Shown here: piece after piece, positions 42,629 to 52,011 of the stretch | Layout of the letters: each line of letters begins with the position of its first letter | How positions within the stretch are numbered: position 1 is the first letter of the stretch | Assembly: GCF_000482485.1 (NCBI RefSeq) | Contig: NZ_KI519440.1 | Span: forward strand, 62,001-126,000 | DNA: 64,000 bases | Direction of reading: 5' to 3' | Origin: Paucisalibacillus globulus DSM 18846 | GTDB lineage: Bacteria > Bacillota > Bacilli > Bacillales > Amphibacillaceae | Position numbers and translations under genes: made by a program | The notes under the pieces: model-generated | Databases searched by the model: none | What the model saw: the letters and a program-made list of their open reading frames with translations, nothing else | Told to the model about the DNA's origin: nothing

Positions 42629-42928
42629 ATGAATATGAAAAATAAGTACAGCAAATATTCCGCTATTTTAAGTTTATATTGTGGAATTGCAATGTTTGTC
42701 AGCTATTACATTGCACCAGATTCACCAGAAGGAATAATAGTTCCTATCCTGATGTTTTTATTTTACTCTGCTATCCTTGCTGGGATTTTAGGTTTAGTAT
42801 TTACCTTTATTGCCTTTTTAAAAAGTGAAAAAGGATACTTGAAGATAGTTGGACCCGTTCTACTTTCTTTGGTTTTATTATCATTTATCCTATCTTTTGT
42901 CAGTATTATGTTTATGGGTGAAGATTAG
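42629..42928 (+). CDS. small membrane protein, 99 residues
   Basis: Three membrane helices (about 10-28, 37-65 and 73-95). No family recognised. GAGGG lies about nine bases upstream of the first ATG; a second ATG at 42635 is equally possible. Single gene. The 180 bases after it hold no clear feature. Confidence 0.6.
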   Translation: MNMKNKYSKYSAILSLYCGIAMFVSYYIAPDSPEGIIVPILMFLFYSAILAGILGLVFTFIAFLKSEKGYLKIVGPVLLSLVLLSFILSFVSIMFMGED

Positions 42929-43114
42929 TTCCGGAAAGAGGGGGGCCAAGGTATGCCAAACCATAAAAGGGAATGGTAAATTAAGTTTTAAGTTGATTGA
43001 AAACTCACATCATAAATTATTTACTAGTGGAAGTAGAGGAAGAGAATGGGGAAAAGAAGAACAATCTCATCCCCGTTGTGACACCCAATTAGTCTAACTT
43101 CATTAACAGCTATA

Positions 43115-45382
43115 TTAAGGATCAACAATCGTATAATGCTGCCATTCATAAGGTAGTAATGCCTGGTATTTCCTCTGTAAAAACCGATCATCAACAAGTG
43201 CAATCACACCAGTATCAGAATCCGAACGAATAAGTCGGCCACCAGCTTGGAGTACTTTATTCATTCCAGGATAGACATAGGCATAATCAAAGCCATTCTT
43301 ACCAACCGATTGGAAGTAATCCTTCATAATATTTCTCTCTAAACCAATCTGCGGCATTCCGACCCCAACGACGATTACCCCTTGTAACCTATCTCCTTTT
43401 AAGTCTACACCTTCAGAAAAAATCCCACCGAGTACAGCAAAACCTACCAATCTATCGGCTCGTTCAGACGCAAACTCTACTAAAAACTCTTCCCGTTCGC
43501 CTTCTGACATTCCTACATCTTGAATAATAGTTTTCACATCAGAATATACTTCAGTAAATAGTTCATACGCACTTCTCATATATTGATAGGAAGGGAAGAA
43601 GATTAAGAAGTTTCCATCCTTCTTATCTAATACCTCTTTGAAAAAATGGACCATTGGCTCTAATGTATTTTCTCTATCCCGATATCTCGTCGATAATGGT
43701 TGAATGATAACTTCTGCATTCTCTCTTGCAAATGGTGATGGAATGGAGATAACATAATCATCCGCTTGTCCTCCAAGTAAATCCTTATAATAATCTGCAG
43801 GTGTTAACGTTGCAGAGAAGAATATTCTAGCCTTGAATCCTTTTCCCATTTTTAGAATTTGTTCGGATGGATCCAAGCAAAATAATTTCATCTTTACTTC
43901 ACTATTATGGACTTCCACGTACGTCACAAACTGGTCATTGTATAGCTTAGCAATTTTCACGAAGGTTTGAGCGGCAAAATACGTATCTAGCAATAATTCA
44001 TGATCATTCCGTACCAACTCCACCTCGGCGTCCGTAATGAATAATTCTAGTAATTCTACTAGCTCTTCATCTACGTCCGTCCGCAAATATTCTTCGGAAT
44101 TCTTCACCTGTAATAAGTGGTCATTGATTGCTTTCGCGCCATTTGCAAGAGGGCCTTTTTTAAATTCTCTTTTCAGTTGCAAAAAGTTGGATTTATAAAT
44201 TTCCGCAGAATACATTTCCCTAGCACGATCAACTAGGTTATGCGCTTCATCCACTAGTATTGCGGTTTTCTTCTTTTGATCTTCCAGCAACCTTTTCAAC
44301 GACACTCTTGGATCAAAAATATAATTATAGTCACAAATGACAACATCCACTGCATAGGCCAATTCTATCGAAAATTCAAAAGGACAAACCCGATGCTTCC
44401 TGGCATATAGCTCAATAACGCCACGATTCATCATCTTTTCATTCTCCAAGATATCGATAACGGCTCCATTTATTCGGTCATAAAATCCATCTGCAAATGG
44501 ACAATTTACACTCGTACAAATCGTTTCCTCCTGAAAGCAAATTTTATCTTTAGCGGTAATGGTTAGAACTTGAATATCTAGACCTTGATTAATCAATAGA
44601 CGAAATGCTTCTTCAGCAGCGGTTCTTGTTATCGTCTTTGCAGTTAAATAAAACATCTTCTCCAATTTACCTTCACCGATTGCTTTGACTGATGGAAAGA
44701 TAGTAGAAATTGTTTTACCTATTCCAGTAGAGGCCCTTGCGAATAATGTTTTTTTATCAGCAATGGTTTTATATACTGCACCAGCAAGTTTTCGTTGTCC
44801 CACGCGATACGTATCAAAAGGAAATTCTAGTGTTTTACTCGTCTTATTTCGCTTTATCTTATGCTTTATCTTCACTTTTAAAAATGCAGCATATTCCTTG
44901 ATCACTTCATAAACGAAGGATTCCAATTCCTTGAACGTCATTACACGTCGAAATTGCTTTTGCTCCTCTGTTTTTGCTTGTACATATGTAAGCTGAATGG
45001 TCACCTCTGATAAATCATGGTCCAAAGCATAAATATACCCATAAAAAATAGCCTGTGCCCAGTGTACAGGATGTGTATCCTCCTGAATTTCTTCCAAAGA
45101 ATTTACGGTCGACTTTATTTCGTCGATTGTTATGGAGTCCCCATCCTTTAGTAGTCCGTCACAACGCCCATCCACTCGAACAACGAAGTCCTCATAAGGG
45201 ATTTCGGTTTCCACAAAAACTTCTTTTTCATCCTGTTCGCGGTAGTCTTTTTGGATTAATTGATGGATTCTGGTTCCTTCTGTCATCACAGAAGCCGTGC
45301 GAAAACCAGACTCAATACTGCCACTTCGATACACATATTCAACTAAGTTTCTAACGGAGATTCTCATTACATTCGTCATCAT
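43115..45382 (-). CDS. XPD/DinG-like helicase with N-terminal RecB-like nuclease domain
   Basis: 755 residues. The first 170 form a RecB/Cas4-type nuclease domain with His40, Asp71, Glu88 and Lys90 (DEIK). The helicase follows: Walker A ASTGIGKT (217-224) and DEAH at 378-381. Cys282, 289, 294 and 333 look like the Fe-S cluster ligands of XPD-family helicases. 'QAGGRLIRS' near the end is motif VI. Likely a 5'-3' DNA repair helicase-nuclease. AGGTGAT abuts the first ATG, so the true start may be one codon later. Confidence 0.88.
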   Translation of the reverse strand: MMTNVMRISVRNLVEYVYRSGSIESGFRTASVMTEGTRIHQLIQKDYREQDEKEVFVETEIPYEDFVVRVDGRCDGLLKDGDSITIDEIKSTVNSLEEIQEDTHPVHWAQAIFYGYIYALDHDLSEVTIQLTYVQAKTEEQKQFRRVMTFKELESFVYEVIKEYAAFLKVKIKHKIKRNKTSKTLEFPFDTYRVGQRKLAGAVYKTIADKKTLFARASTGIGKTISTIFPSVKAIGEGKLEKMFYLTAKTITRTAAEEAFRLLINQGLDIQVLTITAKDKICFQEETICTSVNCPFADGFYDRINGAVIDILENEKMMNRGVIELYARKHRVCPFEFSIELAYAVDVVICDYNYIFDPRVSLKRLLEDQKKKTAILVDEAHNLVDRAREMYSAEIYKSNFLQLKREFKKGPLANGAKAINDHLLQVKNSEEYLRTDVDEELVELLELFITDAEVELVRNDHELLLDTYFAAQTFVKIAKLYNDQFVTYVEVHNSEVKMKLFCLDPSEQILKMGKGFKARIFFSATLTPADYYKDLLGGQADDYVISIPSPFARENAEVIIQPLSTRYRDRENTLEPMVHFFKEVLDKKDGNFLIFFPSYQYMRSAYELFTEVYSDVKTIIQDVGMSEGEREEFLVEFASERADRLVGFAVLGGIFSEGVDLKGDRLQGVIVVGVGMPQIGLERNIMKDYFQSVGKNGFDYAYVYPGMNKVLQAGGRLIRSDSDTGVIALVDDRFLQRKYQALLPYEWQHYTIVDP

Positions 45383-45512
45383 ATCACCTGAAATTTTTGT
45401 TAACTTTAGTTTATCAGTTAATAGGGTGGAGGAACAGTGGGATTACATCTCTCAGACAATGTCGCAATTCTAGAAAAAATTTTTTCAGCTTATTCAGTAT
45501 ACATTTGAAATT

Positions 45513-46031
45513 ATGTATAAAAATATCAACATAGTACGAGAAAGTTTAGAGGAGAGATTTTTAAAAGTGTTTATTGGAATAGTAGCTTTTTTGATTAGTT
45601 TGATTATGTTTTTTCTCTTTTCTGATAAGACAAAATTTCAGTTGTATGTAACTACGGGTTATATTGGAATAATATTGGCGTTAATTACAGACTTATTGAT
45701 GTTTGTTTATCCTTTATGGAACTATCCAGGATCAAAAATAGAAAAATTTATGATTCAATTACTAAATGGATTTGGGTTATATTTTGTAGTTATCTATTTC
45801 TTTCTTCAATTTTTACCAAAAAGGCAAACGCTATTAACGATGATACGATATATAGTTTATTGGTCTTTATTTTCTATCTCACTGGAACTTCTATTTTTGT
45901 ATATTGGATTTATTGAACATGGATTATGGTGGAACATTCTGTACTCGTATATAGCTGATTGGCTTCTATTTATTACATTTTATCTCCATCATAGATGGAT
46001 ATCGGGCTATTCTATATTAAATGAATATTAA
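45513..46031 (+). CDS. CBO0543-family membrane protein (1)
   Basis: 172 residues with about five membrane helices. 'DLLMFVYPLWNYPG' and 'SISLELLFLYIGFIEH' resemble the CBO0543 family, common in spore-forming Firmicutes with unknown function. The next gene is a homolog and starts 22 bases after this stop, so the two form a pair. Confidence 0.7.
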   Translation: MYKNINIVRESLEERFLKVFIGIVAFLISLIMFFLFSDKTKFQLYVTTGYIGIILALITDLLMFVYPLWNYPGSKIEKFMIQLLNGFGLYFVVIYFFLQFLPKRQTLLTMIRYIVYWSLFSISLELLFLYIGFIEHGLWWNILYSYIADWLLFITFYLHHRWISGYSILNEY

Positions 46032-46053
46032 TCTCGTATGGGAGAATTCTAAT

Positions 46054-46584
46054 ATGCAAATAAGCTGGCAAGAAGTTGTAGAATATACGCAGCGCTCTAA
46101 ATCACTTCGAATGGAATATTGGTTTACGGAAACTTTGTTTTCTTTTAGTTGGTGGATACTTTTAGTTACAACCATTGGTCATTGCATTGTTTGGTTTGTT
46201 ATTTTGGATAGAAAAAGAATATTTGAGATTCTTACATATGGGTTTTTGGTATCAGTTGTAGCCACGATATTAGATGCGCTAGGTGTTCTAGTATCATTAT
46301 GGGATTATAAGCACACGCTAACACCATTAATATTACCTATTGAAATCCACATTGTGATAATGCCTATCATTTATATGATTATTTACCAGTACTTTCATAC
46401 ATGGAAAAACTTTATCATTGCAAGTACAATTAATGCGCTTCTTTTTTCCTTCGTTCTAGAACCTTTATTGGTATGGTTACAGGTTTACGAATTAAATCAG
46501 TGGAAACATTTCTATTCTTTCTTTCCATATATTATTATGGGTGTGTTATTTAAGTACTTAATAGTTAAAATCAAACAGACATAG
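46054..46584 (+). CDS. CBO0543-family membrane protein (2)
   Basis: 176 residues and five helices. 'ILDALGVLVSLWDYKHTLTP', 'MPIIYMIIYQYFHTWKNFI' (split at YM) and 'FVLEPLLVWLQVY' are the family pattern. GGGAG ahead of the ATG at 46054 is better than the overlapping ATG at 46021, which has no ribosome site. It probably acts with the preceding homolog. Confidence 0.75.
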   Translation: MQISWQEVVEYTQRSKSLRMEYWFTETLFSFSWWILLVTTIGHCIVWFVILDRKRIFEILTYGFLVSVVATILDALGVLVSLWDYKHTLTPLILPIEIHIVIMPIIYMIIYQYFHTWKNFIIASTINALLFSFVLEPLLVWLQVYELNQWKHFYSFFPYIIMGVLFKYLIVKIKQT

Positions 46585-46621
46585 TTTAAGATTGCTCTTA
46601 TGGTGATTGTGTTCATAGATT

Positions 46622-46756
46622 ATTTCAACGGAAGAATTTTCAGGAGAAGATATATCAAGAATTGTAGATCTGTCTGATTATCATTTTAGAAGAATGTTTT
46701 CGTATATGACTGGTATGACACTAAGGATAAAAGTAAAAAGTGTGGATAATTATTAG
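46622..46756 (+). pseudogene. fragment of an AraC-family regulator
   Basis: The frame reads 'STEEFSGEDISRIVDLSDYHFRRMFSYMTGMTL', the first helix-turn-helix of an AraC/XylS regulator ('yHFxRmFxymtGmtl'). It then breaks off at a stop codon. No start codon with a ribosome site and no second HTH are present. Remnant of a deleted gene. Confidence 0.65.
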
Positions 46757-46770
46757 TCTTATAATATTAT

Positions 46771-46796
46771 AGGGGAGTAATTTTTTTGACTCCCCT
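46771..46796. terminator. hairpin between convergent units
   Basis: Perfect 8-bp stem AGGGGAGT with ACTCCCCT around a T-rich loop, between the AraC remnant and the CAP gene. Confidence 0.6.
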
Positions 46797-46825
46797 AGAC
46801 TTCCAAGTGATTGTGTTATGCCAAT

Positions 46826-47953
46826 TCACCTTAGCAAAAAATTCTCCGTATAAAATGGCTGATAATCCTTATTAAAAGCAACCCCAACTGCTAAGGAATC
46901 GTATTCAGCCTTTAGAATATTTTCCCTGTGTCCAAGCGAATTCATAAGACCCTCATGGGCAAAAATACTACTGGGCTGCCCCGTTGCTAGATTTTCTCCA
47001 GCAGCACGATAGGTTATGGCGTCTTTCTCCATCCGGTCAAAAGGAGATTCTCCTTCTAAGTTTTCATGACTAAAATAATTGTTCTTTGCCATGTCAGCAC
47101 TGTGGTCACGGGCCGTTTTCAGTAAAGGTTCTTCCCATGTAAGTACAGATAATCCATGATTTACCCTTGCAGCATTTGTTAAATCAAATAATTGGTATTC
47201 TAAGCCTTGTTTCAATTCAGAACTTGCAACACCAAAGTATGATTCCTTCTCTTTTTCAAGATCAACACTAATTATTTGAATGGCGGTTACTGTTTTGTTT
47301 TCATGGATGTCATAAAAAATAGTGACATAATTATTATCAATTAAAAAGGTGTTGTACTCTTCCGTGTCTTGAACTTGGTAAAGAATTCGTCCTTTTCGAA
47401 TTGCTTTGATTGGTTCATCTAGTCTGGATAACACGTCATTTCTTGTACTTTCAAATGTAATTCCAAGTGTTGAAGTTAGTAAGTCATGATTTGTATAGAG
47501 TCCGGCGACATTGTCCTTTTTATCGTACGCAACCATGAGAAAGTTATGATAATTTTCATGATAGGTAACCCATTCGGTACCATATTCGTTCAATGTGGAA
47601 CGCTTTGACTCTCCAACTTGTTTCTCAACGTCAGAACGGTTATCACCAATTTCAATATTGTATAGGGAAAAGGTTTGTTCTGTTGGTTGCTGTAGATTTG
47701 GTGCTTCTGGTACTCTTGTCGTTGGTGTATTGTCCTGTTTTTTTGATGTGAGCTGATTCCATAATAGTTCAACTTCCTGTTTGATGGTATCTACTGTTAA
47801 GGCAACTCTTGGATTGTCGAATACCCCTTCAACATCGCTTTTCATTTCATTTAACGTACCACTAAAACCAGACTCTTGGAATGTTTCTCCATAAAAATGC
47901 CAAAGAACACCAAGCAGCAATAATAGAAAAAGAATCGTTCTTAGTTTTGGCAT
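46826..47953 (-). CDS. CAP-domain (SCP/PR1) surface protein, YlbC-like
   Basis: 375 residues. An uncleaved signal or anchor helix (about 4-20) leads to a linker. A CAP-associated N-terminal domain with duplicated 'IGDNRSDVEKQVG' / 'FESTRNDVLSRLD' modules (about 100-230) precedes a CAP domain (about 255-370) with 'HSADMAKNNYFSH', 'AGENLATG' and 'LGHRENIL'. The His and Glu residues of the CAP cavity are present. It is the layout of B. subtilis YlbC. Extracellular; role unknown, possibly envelope or spore related. Confidence 0.88.
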   Translation of the reverse strand: MPKLRTILFLLLLLGVLWHFYGETFQESGFSGTLNEMKSDVEGVFDNPRVALTVDTIKQEVELLWNQLTSKKQDNTPTTRVPEAPNLQQPTEQTFSLYNIEIGDNRSDVEKQVGESKRSTLNEYGTEWVTYHENYHNFLMVAYDKKDNVAGLYTNHDLLTSTLGITFESTRNDVLSRLDEPIKAIRKGRILYQVQDTEEYNTFLIDNNYVTIFYDIHENKTVTAIQIISVDLEKEKESYFGVASSELKQGLEYQLFDLTNAARVNHGLSVLTWEEPLLKTARDHSADMAKNNYFSHENLEGESPFDRMEKDAITYRAAGENLATGQPSSIFAHEGLMNSLGHRENILKAEYDSLAVGVAFNKDYQPFYTENFLLR

Positions 47954-48120
47954 TATTTTTCACCCTTACTTAACTAGATTTGTAGATTGTTTATTATAAC
48001 ATTATGAACAAAAATGTGGTTGGATAGTAGTTTTTTGAAAAAATAATGGAGGAAATGGGTATTTAGCTTCATTTCATGGAAGGTTCAATCTTCTTTATTA
48101 CAAATTCGTCAAATAATAAG

Positions 48121-48158
48121 GAAAGGTGGCAAAAAAATTTGGATTTTTGCCACCTTTC
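48121..48158. terminator. perfect 15-bp hairpin
   Basis: GAAAGGTGGCAAAAA pairs with TTTTTGCCACCTTTC around an 8-base loop. It lies 38 bases behind the ABC exporter operon and probably ends it. Confidence 0.75.
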
Positions 48159-48195
48159 CTTATGTCGTTCCTATTATATAAGTATATAGATGCAA

Positions 48196-48882
48196 TCAAT
48201 TACTCCCTGCAAATACCAGGCCATCCACCATTCTAATTACACGATCGGTATATTTTAGCATTTCCTCATCATGGGTAACCATTAAGGTTGTTATGTTGTA
48301 GTTTTTAGTTATATCGCGTATTAATACCATAATATCTATAGACCTTTTAGAGTCTAAACTAGCAGTAGGTTCATCAGCGAAAAGAACTTTTGGTTTATGG
48401 ATGATGGCGCGTGCAATTGCTACACGTTGCTTTTCTCCGCCTGATAGAGAGGAGGGATAGGAACTTTTTCTATGATCCATTCCAACTAATGTTAGAATTC
48501 GATTCACCTCTTTTTTCTTTTCAATTTTCTTTAACTTAATCTCGGCAACATCAAGCATTAATAGCAATTGCTCCTCTACCGTAAGAAACGGGACAAGATG
48601 GGCAAATTGAAATACAAAGCCGAATTCACTTGCACGGATTTTTCGAATTTGTTCAGAACTCATCGTCGTTAGGTTTTTACCATTAAAATGGATTATTCCA
48701 TCCGTCGCATCTTGAAGCCCAGCTGCGATTGTTAATAATGTGCTTTTTCCAGAACCTGATGCACCAGTTAAAGCAGTTACTTCACCAACATTTAGGGAGA
48801 GATTAATTCCTTTTAAGACGTCTTCTTTTAGTTCGCCATTGATAAATGTTTTACTTATACCTTCCATTGCAAATAGTTCCAT
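48196..48882 (-). CDS. ABC transporter ATP-binding protein (MacB/HrtA type)
   Basis: 228 residues. Walker A GASGSGKST is at 40-48, the signature LSGGEKQRVAIARA near 145 and Walker B 'VLFADEPTASLD' near 168. This is the LolD/MacB/HrtA subclass that works with FtsX-type permeases. It lies one base after the permease gene. The pair would extrude a hydrophobic toxic compound or signal from the membrane by mechanotransmission. Confidence 0.9.
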   Translation of the reverse strand: MELFAMEGISKTFINGELKEDVLKGINLSLNVGEVTALTGASGSGKSTLLTIAAGLQDATDGIIHFNGKNLTTMSSEQIRKIRASEFGFVFQFAHLVPFLTVEEQLLLMLDVAEIKLKKIEKKKEVNRILTLVGMDHRKSSYPSSLSGGEKQRVAIARAIIHKPKVLFADEPTASLDSKRSIDIMVLIRDITKNYNITTLMVTHDEEMLKYTDRVIRMVDGLVFAGSN

Positions 48883-48883
48883 C

Positions 48884-49918
48884 TTACACCTCTCCTTGTT
48901 GAATTGCTTGTAAGGCTTCTACTTTTTTAATCTGAATGCCCGATAATGTAGCTCCAATAAAACCTATTAGAAGGAATATTAATGACAATTGGACGGTTGT
49001 TTGGATGCTTAAATTAAATGGCATTCCATTTGGTGCCAAGGAATTAAAAAGTTGGCTGCCAGCAATTGATATTCCCAATGCAATAACTGTAATGACCACC
49101 ATTTTTGTCCACATCATACGGAATAAGGCACTAGTCTTGACACCAATTGCTTTTAATATCCCGTATAGACCAATCTTTTGAACATTCATCATGTAGAAAA
49201 AGATTGCAAATAACATGCCACTAATGACAATCAGAAACCAGACAATCATATTTAAAGACATTTGCTCAGCACTGTAGCTTGGAATGGTTTGGAGAAATTC
49301 TTGATTAGAATAAGATTGTAAGCCAGTAAATTCCTGTGCTGTCTCCAATTCCGGTATGAAAATAAGTTGCATTTCACTTGTCCGATATATTTCTTGGTAA
49401 TCCTCTGTACTGATAAAAGCGACTGGTGCATGACTATATTTTTTTTGATCTACAAATCCTTTCACCACAAATGTTCCATGATGTTGATTATTGGTTAAAA
49501 TGTCGCCAATTTTGATGCCTTCCTCTTCTAATGAACGGTCTAGGATGACTTCACCACTACTGACTTGTTCAAATAAATCGGTATCTGTCGAGGTCACAAA
49601 AGCAACACTCCGCTGTTTGTCAGACTCATCATTTATAAATCCCAATTGTATGGAAAGAGCAACAGCATTCTCGTGACTAGTTAACATAGCATCTTGTGTT
49701 TCGCTGTTTATTTTTGATAGATTATACATTTCCTCGGCATCTTCGGTCATATAAAATTGCCCAGGTGGTAAATCTTTGATTAATCCTGCGTTATCATGTG
49801 ATAGCCCATTTGCTAATCCAGATATAATAAATGTTAATAAACTAACTAGAAAGACAATGGAACCTAATATTAAAAATCTCGCTTTGTTTTTCTTCATTTC
49901 TTTCCAGGCCATATTCAT
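48884..49918 (-). CDS. FtsX-type ABC permease, HrtB-like
   Basis: 344 residues: a helix at about 15-35, a large extracytoplasmic domain (about 40-225) and three helices at 225-250, 275-300 and 310-330. The start 'MNMAWKEMKKNKARFLIL' and 'FIISGLANGLSHDN' are close to what I know of heme exporter permease HrtB. With the ATPase it forms a two-component exporter; heme is a reasonable candidate substrate but not proven. GGAGAG precedes the ATG. Confidence 0.85.
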   Translation of the reverse strand: MNMAWKEMKKNKARFLILGSIVFLVSLLTFIISGLANGLSHDNAGLIKDLPPGQFYMTEDAEEMYNLSKINSETQDAMLTSHENAVALSIQLGFINDESDKQRSVAFVTSTDTDLFEQVSSGEVILDRSLEEEGIKIGDILTNNQHHGTFVVKGFVDQKKYSHAPVAFISTEDYQEIYRTSEMQLIFIPELETAQEFTGLQSYSNQEFLQTIPSYSAEQMSLNMIVWFLIVISGMLFAIFFYMMNVQKIGLYGILKAIGVKTSALFRMMWTKMVVITVIALGISIAGSQLFNSLAPNGMPFNLSIQTTVQLSLIFLLIGFIGATLSGIQIKKVEALQAIQQGEV

Positions 49919-49957
49919 AGAAATCTCTCCTTGACGAGGTACAGGTTCATTATCCTG

Positions 49958-50347
49958 CTAGTTTTCCTCTCGATAAAATAAAGTAATTAAGAAAAATACA
50001 ATGAAGCTAATTAATAGTAATACTCCTCCACCAATATAAATGGCTAACGTAATTCCTTCTGGGAGATTAAATGGCTTAACCATGTACAACCACATACCAA
50101 TTGTCAGCCCAACGGAACCTAAAATGGCACTCCATACATGGATTTTCGATAATAAATTATTAGTTGTTTGGAATACTTTGTAGAAAACTGCCCAACCAAA
50201 TAATGTTAACCAACCTACGACAAGAATATGGGCATGAACTGCACGAAAGGCATAAGAGCCAGAACCGGCCATATGTGCACCTAATATTGCACCAATTACC
50301 CCGAATATTGCAGCAAAACGTAAAAGTAATACACTGTTTTTATTCAT
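49958..50347 (-). CDS. four-helix membrane protein with HxH motif, oxidase-like
   Basis: 129 residues, four membrane helices. 'AVHAHILVVGWLTLFGWAVFY' (residues 36-56, here noted by its HAH motif) resembles the H-x-H/W stretch of heme-copper oxidase or NO-reductase subunit I helices, and families annotated as short 'cytochrome c oxidase-like' proteins. It lies 40 bases before the HrtB-like permease on the same strand, so they are probably co-transcribed. A heme-linked role is inferred. Confidence 0.7.
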   Translation of the reverse strand: MNKNSVLLLRFAAIFGVIGAILGAHMAGSGSYAFRAVHAHILVVGWLTLFGWAVFYKVFQTTNNLLSKIHVWSAILGSVGLTIGMWLYMVKPFNLPEGITLAIYIGGGVLLLISFIVFFLITLFYREEN

Positions 50348-50550
50348 CTGAAAATCCTCCTAAACTATTATAAATATCCTTGATCCTTCTCTAATGTACG
50401 ATTGAAATATGAACAATGGATGAACAAAAGATTACAATATTAGTTTTCAAGAAAGTTGGTGGGAAAAAGTATAATTATGTTAAACTAATAATAATTGGGA
50501 ACCGAATAGATGTTCCCCAGTACGTAAATAGTTTAATTGGAGGGTTAGTA

Positions 50551-51117
50551 ATGAGGCCGAATCTAACAAAAGAACTTAGTTTCAAAGATTTTAAGGATTT
50601 TTATTGGTTAAAGGATGAACTACAAGCATTTTGCAGGGAACATGGAATGAGTGCCACTGGCTTGAAGGTAGAGTTATCCGAAAGGGTGGAAACCTTTCTA
50701 CGGACAGGGGAAATTAAAAAGCCAAGTAGGAAATCAAAGGTAATGAAAAAGACAGAAATTGAAGTTAAATTAAGTCTTGATACCGTTATTACGGAAAATC
50801 ATCGTTGTAGTCAAGATGTTCGGGCATTTTTTAAAACAGTCATTCCGAAATTTCACTTTTCTACGTATATCCAGGACTATTTAAAAGAAAACACTGGAAA
50901 AACATATCGTGATGTTGTAGATGCCTGGTATGAGGAAGAAAAGCGAAAAAAAGATCCTACATATAAGAAAAATATTGCACCCCAATTTGAATACAATCAA
51001 TTTATTCGAGATTTTTTTGCTGATCCTAAAAACCAAGGGAGAAGTCGAAGCGAGGCGATTGCAGCTTGGAATGATATGAAAAGATTGCCAGGGAGTAATA
51101 AGTATGTTTCTTCCTGA
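50551..51117 (+). CDS. SAP-domain / DUF6434 protein
   Basis: 188 residues. Residues about 18-50 (DELQAFCREHGMSATGLKVEL) form a SAP-like nucleic-acid-binding helix pair. The C-terminal 70 residues (FEYNQFIRDFF...SRSEAIAAW) match DUF6434, with a related repeat 'HFSTYIQDYLKENTGKTYRDVVDAW' just before, so the domain is duplicated. GGAGGG before the ATG at 50551 sets the start; the longer frame to 50416 is not needed. Function unknown. Confidence 0.75.
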   Translation: MRPNLTKELSFKDFKDFYWLKDELQAFCREHGMSATGLKVELSERVETFLRTGEIKKPSRKSKVMKKTEIEVKLSLDTVITENHRCSQDVRAFFKTVIPKFHFSTYIQDYLKENTGKTYRDVVDAWYEEEKRKKDPTYKKNIAPQFEYNQFIRDFFADPKNQGRSRSEAIAAWNDMKRLPGSNKYVSS

Positions 51118-51201
51118 TTCAGACCATAGAATGTAGAATATATTATTGAAAGAGACATTTGTAATAGAGTGAGCGAATCCATAAAAAGGAGGAAATTTAA
51201 A

Positions 51202-51873
51202 ATGAAGGTCGGATTAATTGGTGACAGTTTAACAGAAGGTCGTCCAGGTGTTTCTTTTTTTAGTATTTTGCAAGAGAAATATCCAAGTATCACGTTTATC
51301 AATCTTGGAAAACCAGGAGAAACCATTAAAAGTCTGTATACACGTTTGGATAAAACGAAATTAGACACTAATTATGATCTAGTATTTCTTTGGATTGGGG
51401 TTAATGATGTTTATTCAAAGTTATTAAAAATTCAAGCACAACCTATTGCAAAAGACCATGAGGAATTTAAAGCATACTTTCATAATGTACTAGATATGAT
51501 TCGTCCTTCATCTAAGCAAATTGTTGTTGTATCGCCAGCTGTCATAGGAGAAAACACAAATAATCTATCTAATAATGAGCTTAGAGAATTAACTTCCATA
51601 ATAGAAGAGGCTAGTAATCACTCGAAGGTAAGCTTTTTGAATCTAAATGCTATATTTGAAAAACAGTTGGCCCAACGAAGCTGCTCTGATTACATTAGTA
51701 CAGATGTGTTTAGCGTTATGAAAGATGTACTCTTTTATAAAAAGCCTAAGCGGATAGACCACTTATCTAGTAAACGAGGACTATTCCTGACATTAGATGG
51801 AATCCATTTAAATAGTAATGGTGCAATGATTGTAGTAAAAGAATATTCGTCCATAATTGACCGGGTCTTATGA
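51202..51873 (+). CDS. SGNH/GDSL hydrolase
   Basis: 223-residue esterase or lipase-type hydrolase. GDSL at 7-10 gives nucleophile Ser9, 'LWIGVND' holds the block III Asn and 'LDGIHLNSNG' near residue 204 the catalytic Asp and His. No signal peptide, so cytoplasmic. AAAGGAGG precedes the ATG at 51202. Likely removes acyl or acetyl groups from an unknown substrate. Confidence 0.88.
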   Translation: MKVGLIGDSLTEGRPGVSFFSILQEKYPSITFINLGKPGETIKSLYTRLDKTKLDTNYDLVFLWIGVNDVYSKLLKIQAQPIAKDHEEFKAYFHNVLDMIRPSSKQIVVVSPAVIGENTNNLSNNELRELTSIIEEASNHSKVSFLNLNAIFEKQLAQRSCSDYISTDVFSVMKDVLFYKKPKRIDHLSSKRGLFLTLDGIHLNSNGAMIVVKEYSSIIDRVL

Positions 51874-51971
51874 AAAGTTAGGGCGCTGAAAATACGTAAT
51901 AAAAGGTTCTAGTTAAATTTGGAATGGGGTAGTTCTTGGTTGTCATTAGACGGTTGGCTAGGATTATAAAC

Positions 51972-52007
51972 AATCAGTGGGTGAAGTAGTAAAACCCCAC
52001 TGATTGA
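51972..52007. terminator. bidirectional terminator
   Basis: CAATCAGTGGG pairs perfectly with CCCACTGATTG between the convergent SGNH and histidine kinase genes. Confidence 0.8.
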
Positions 52008-52011
52008 GGTC

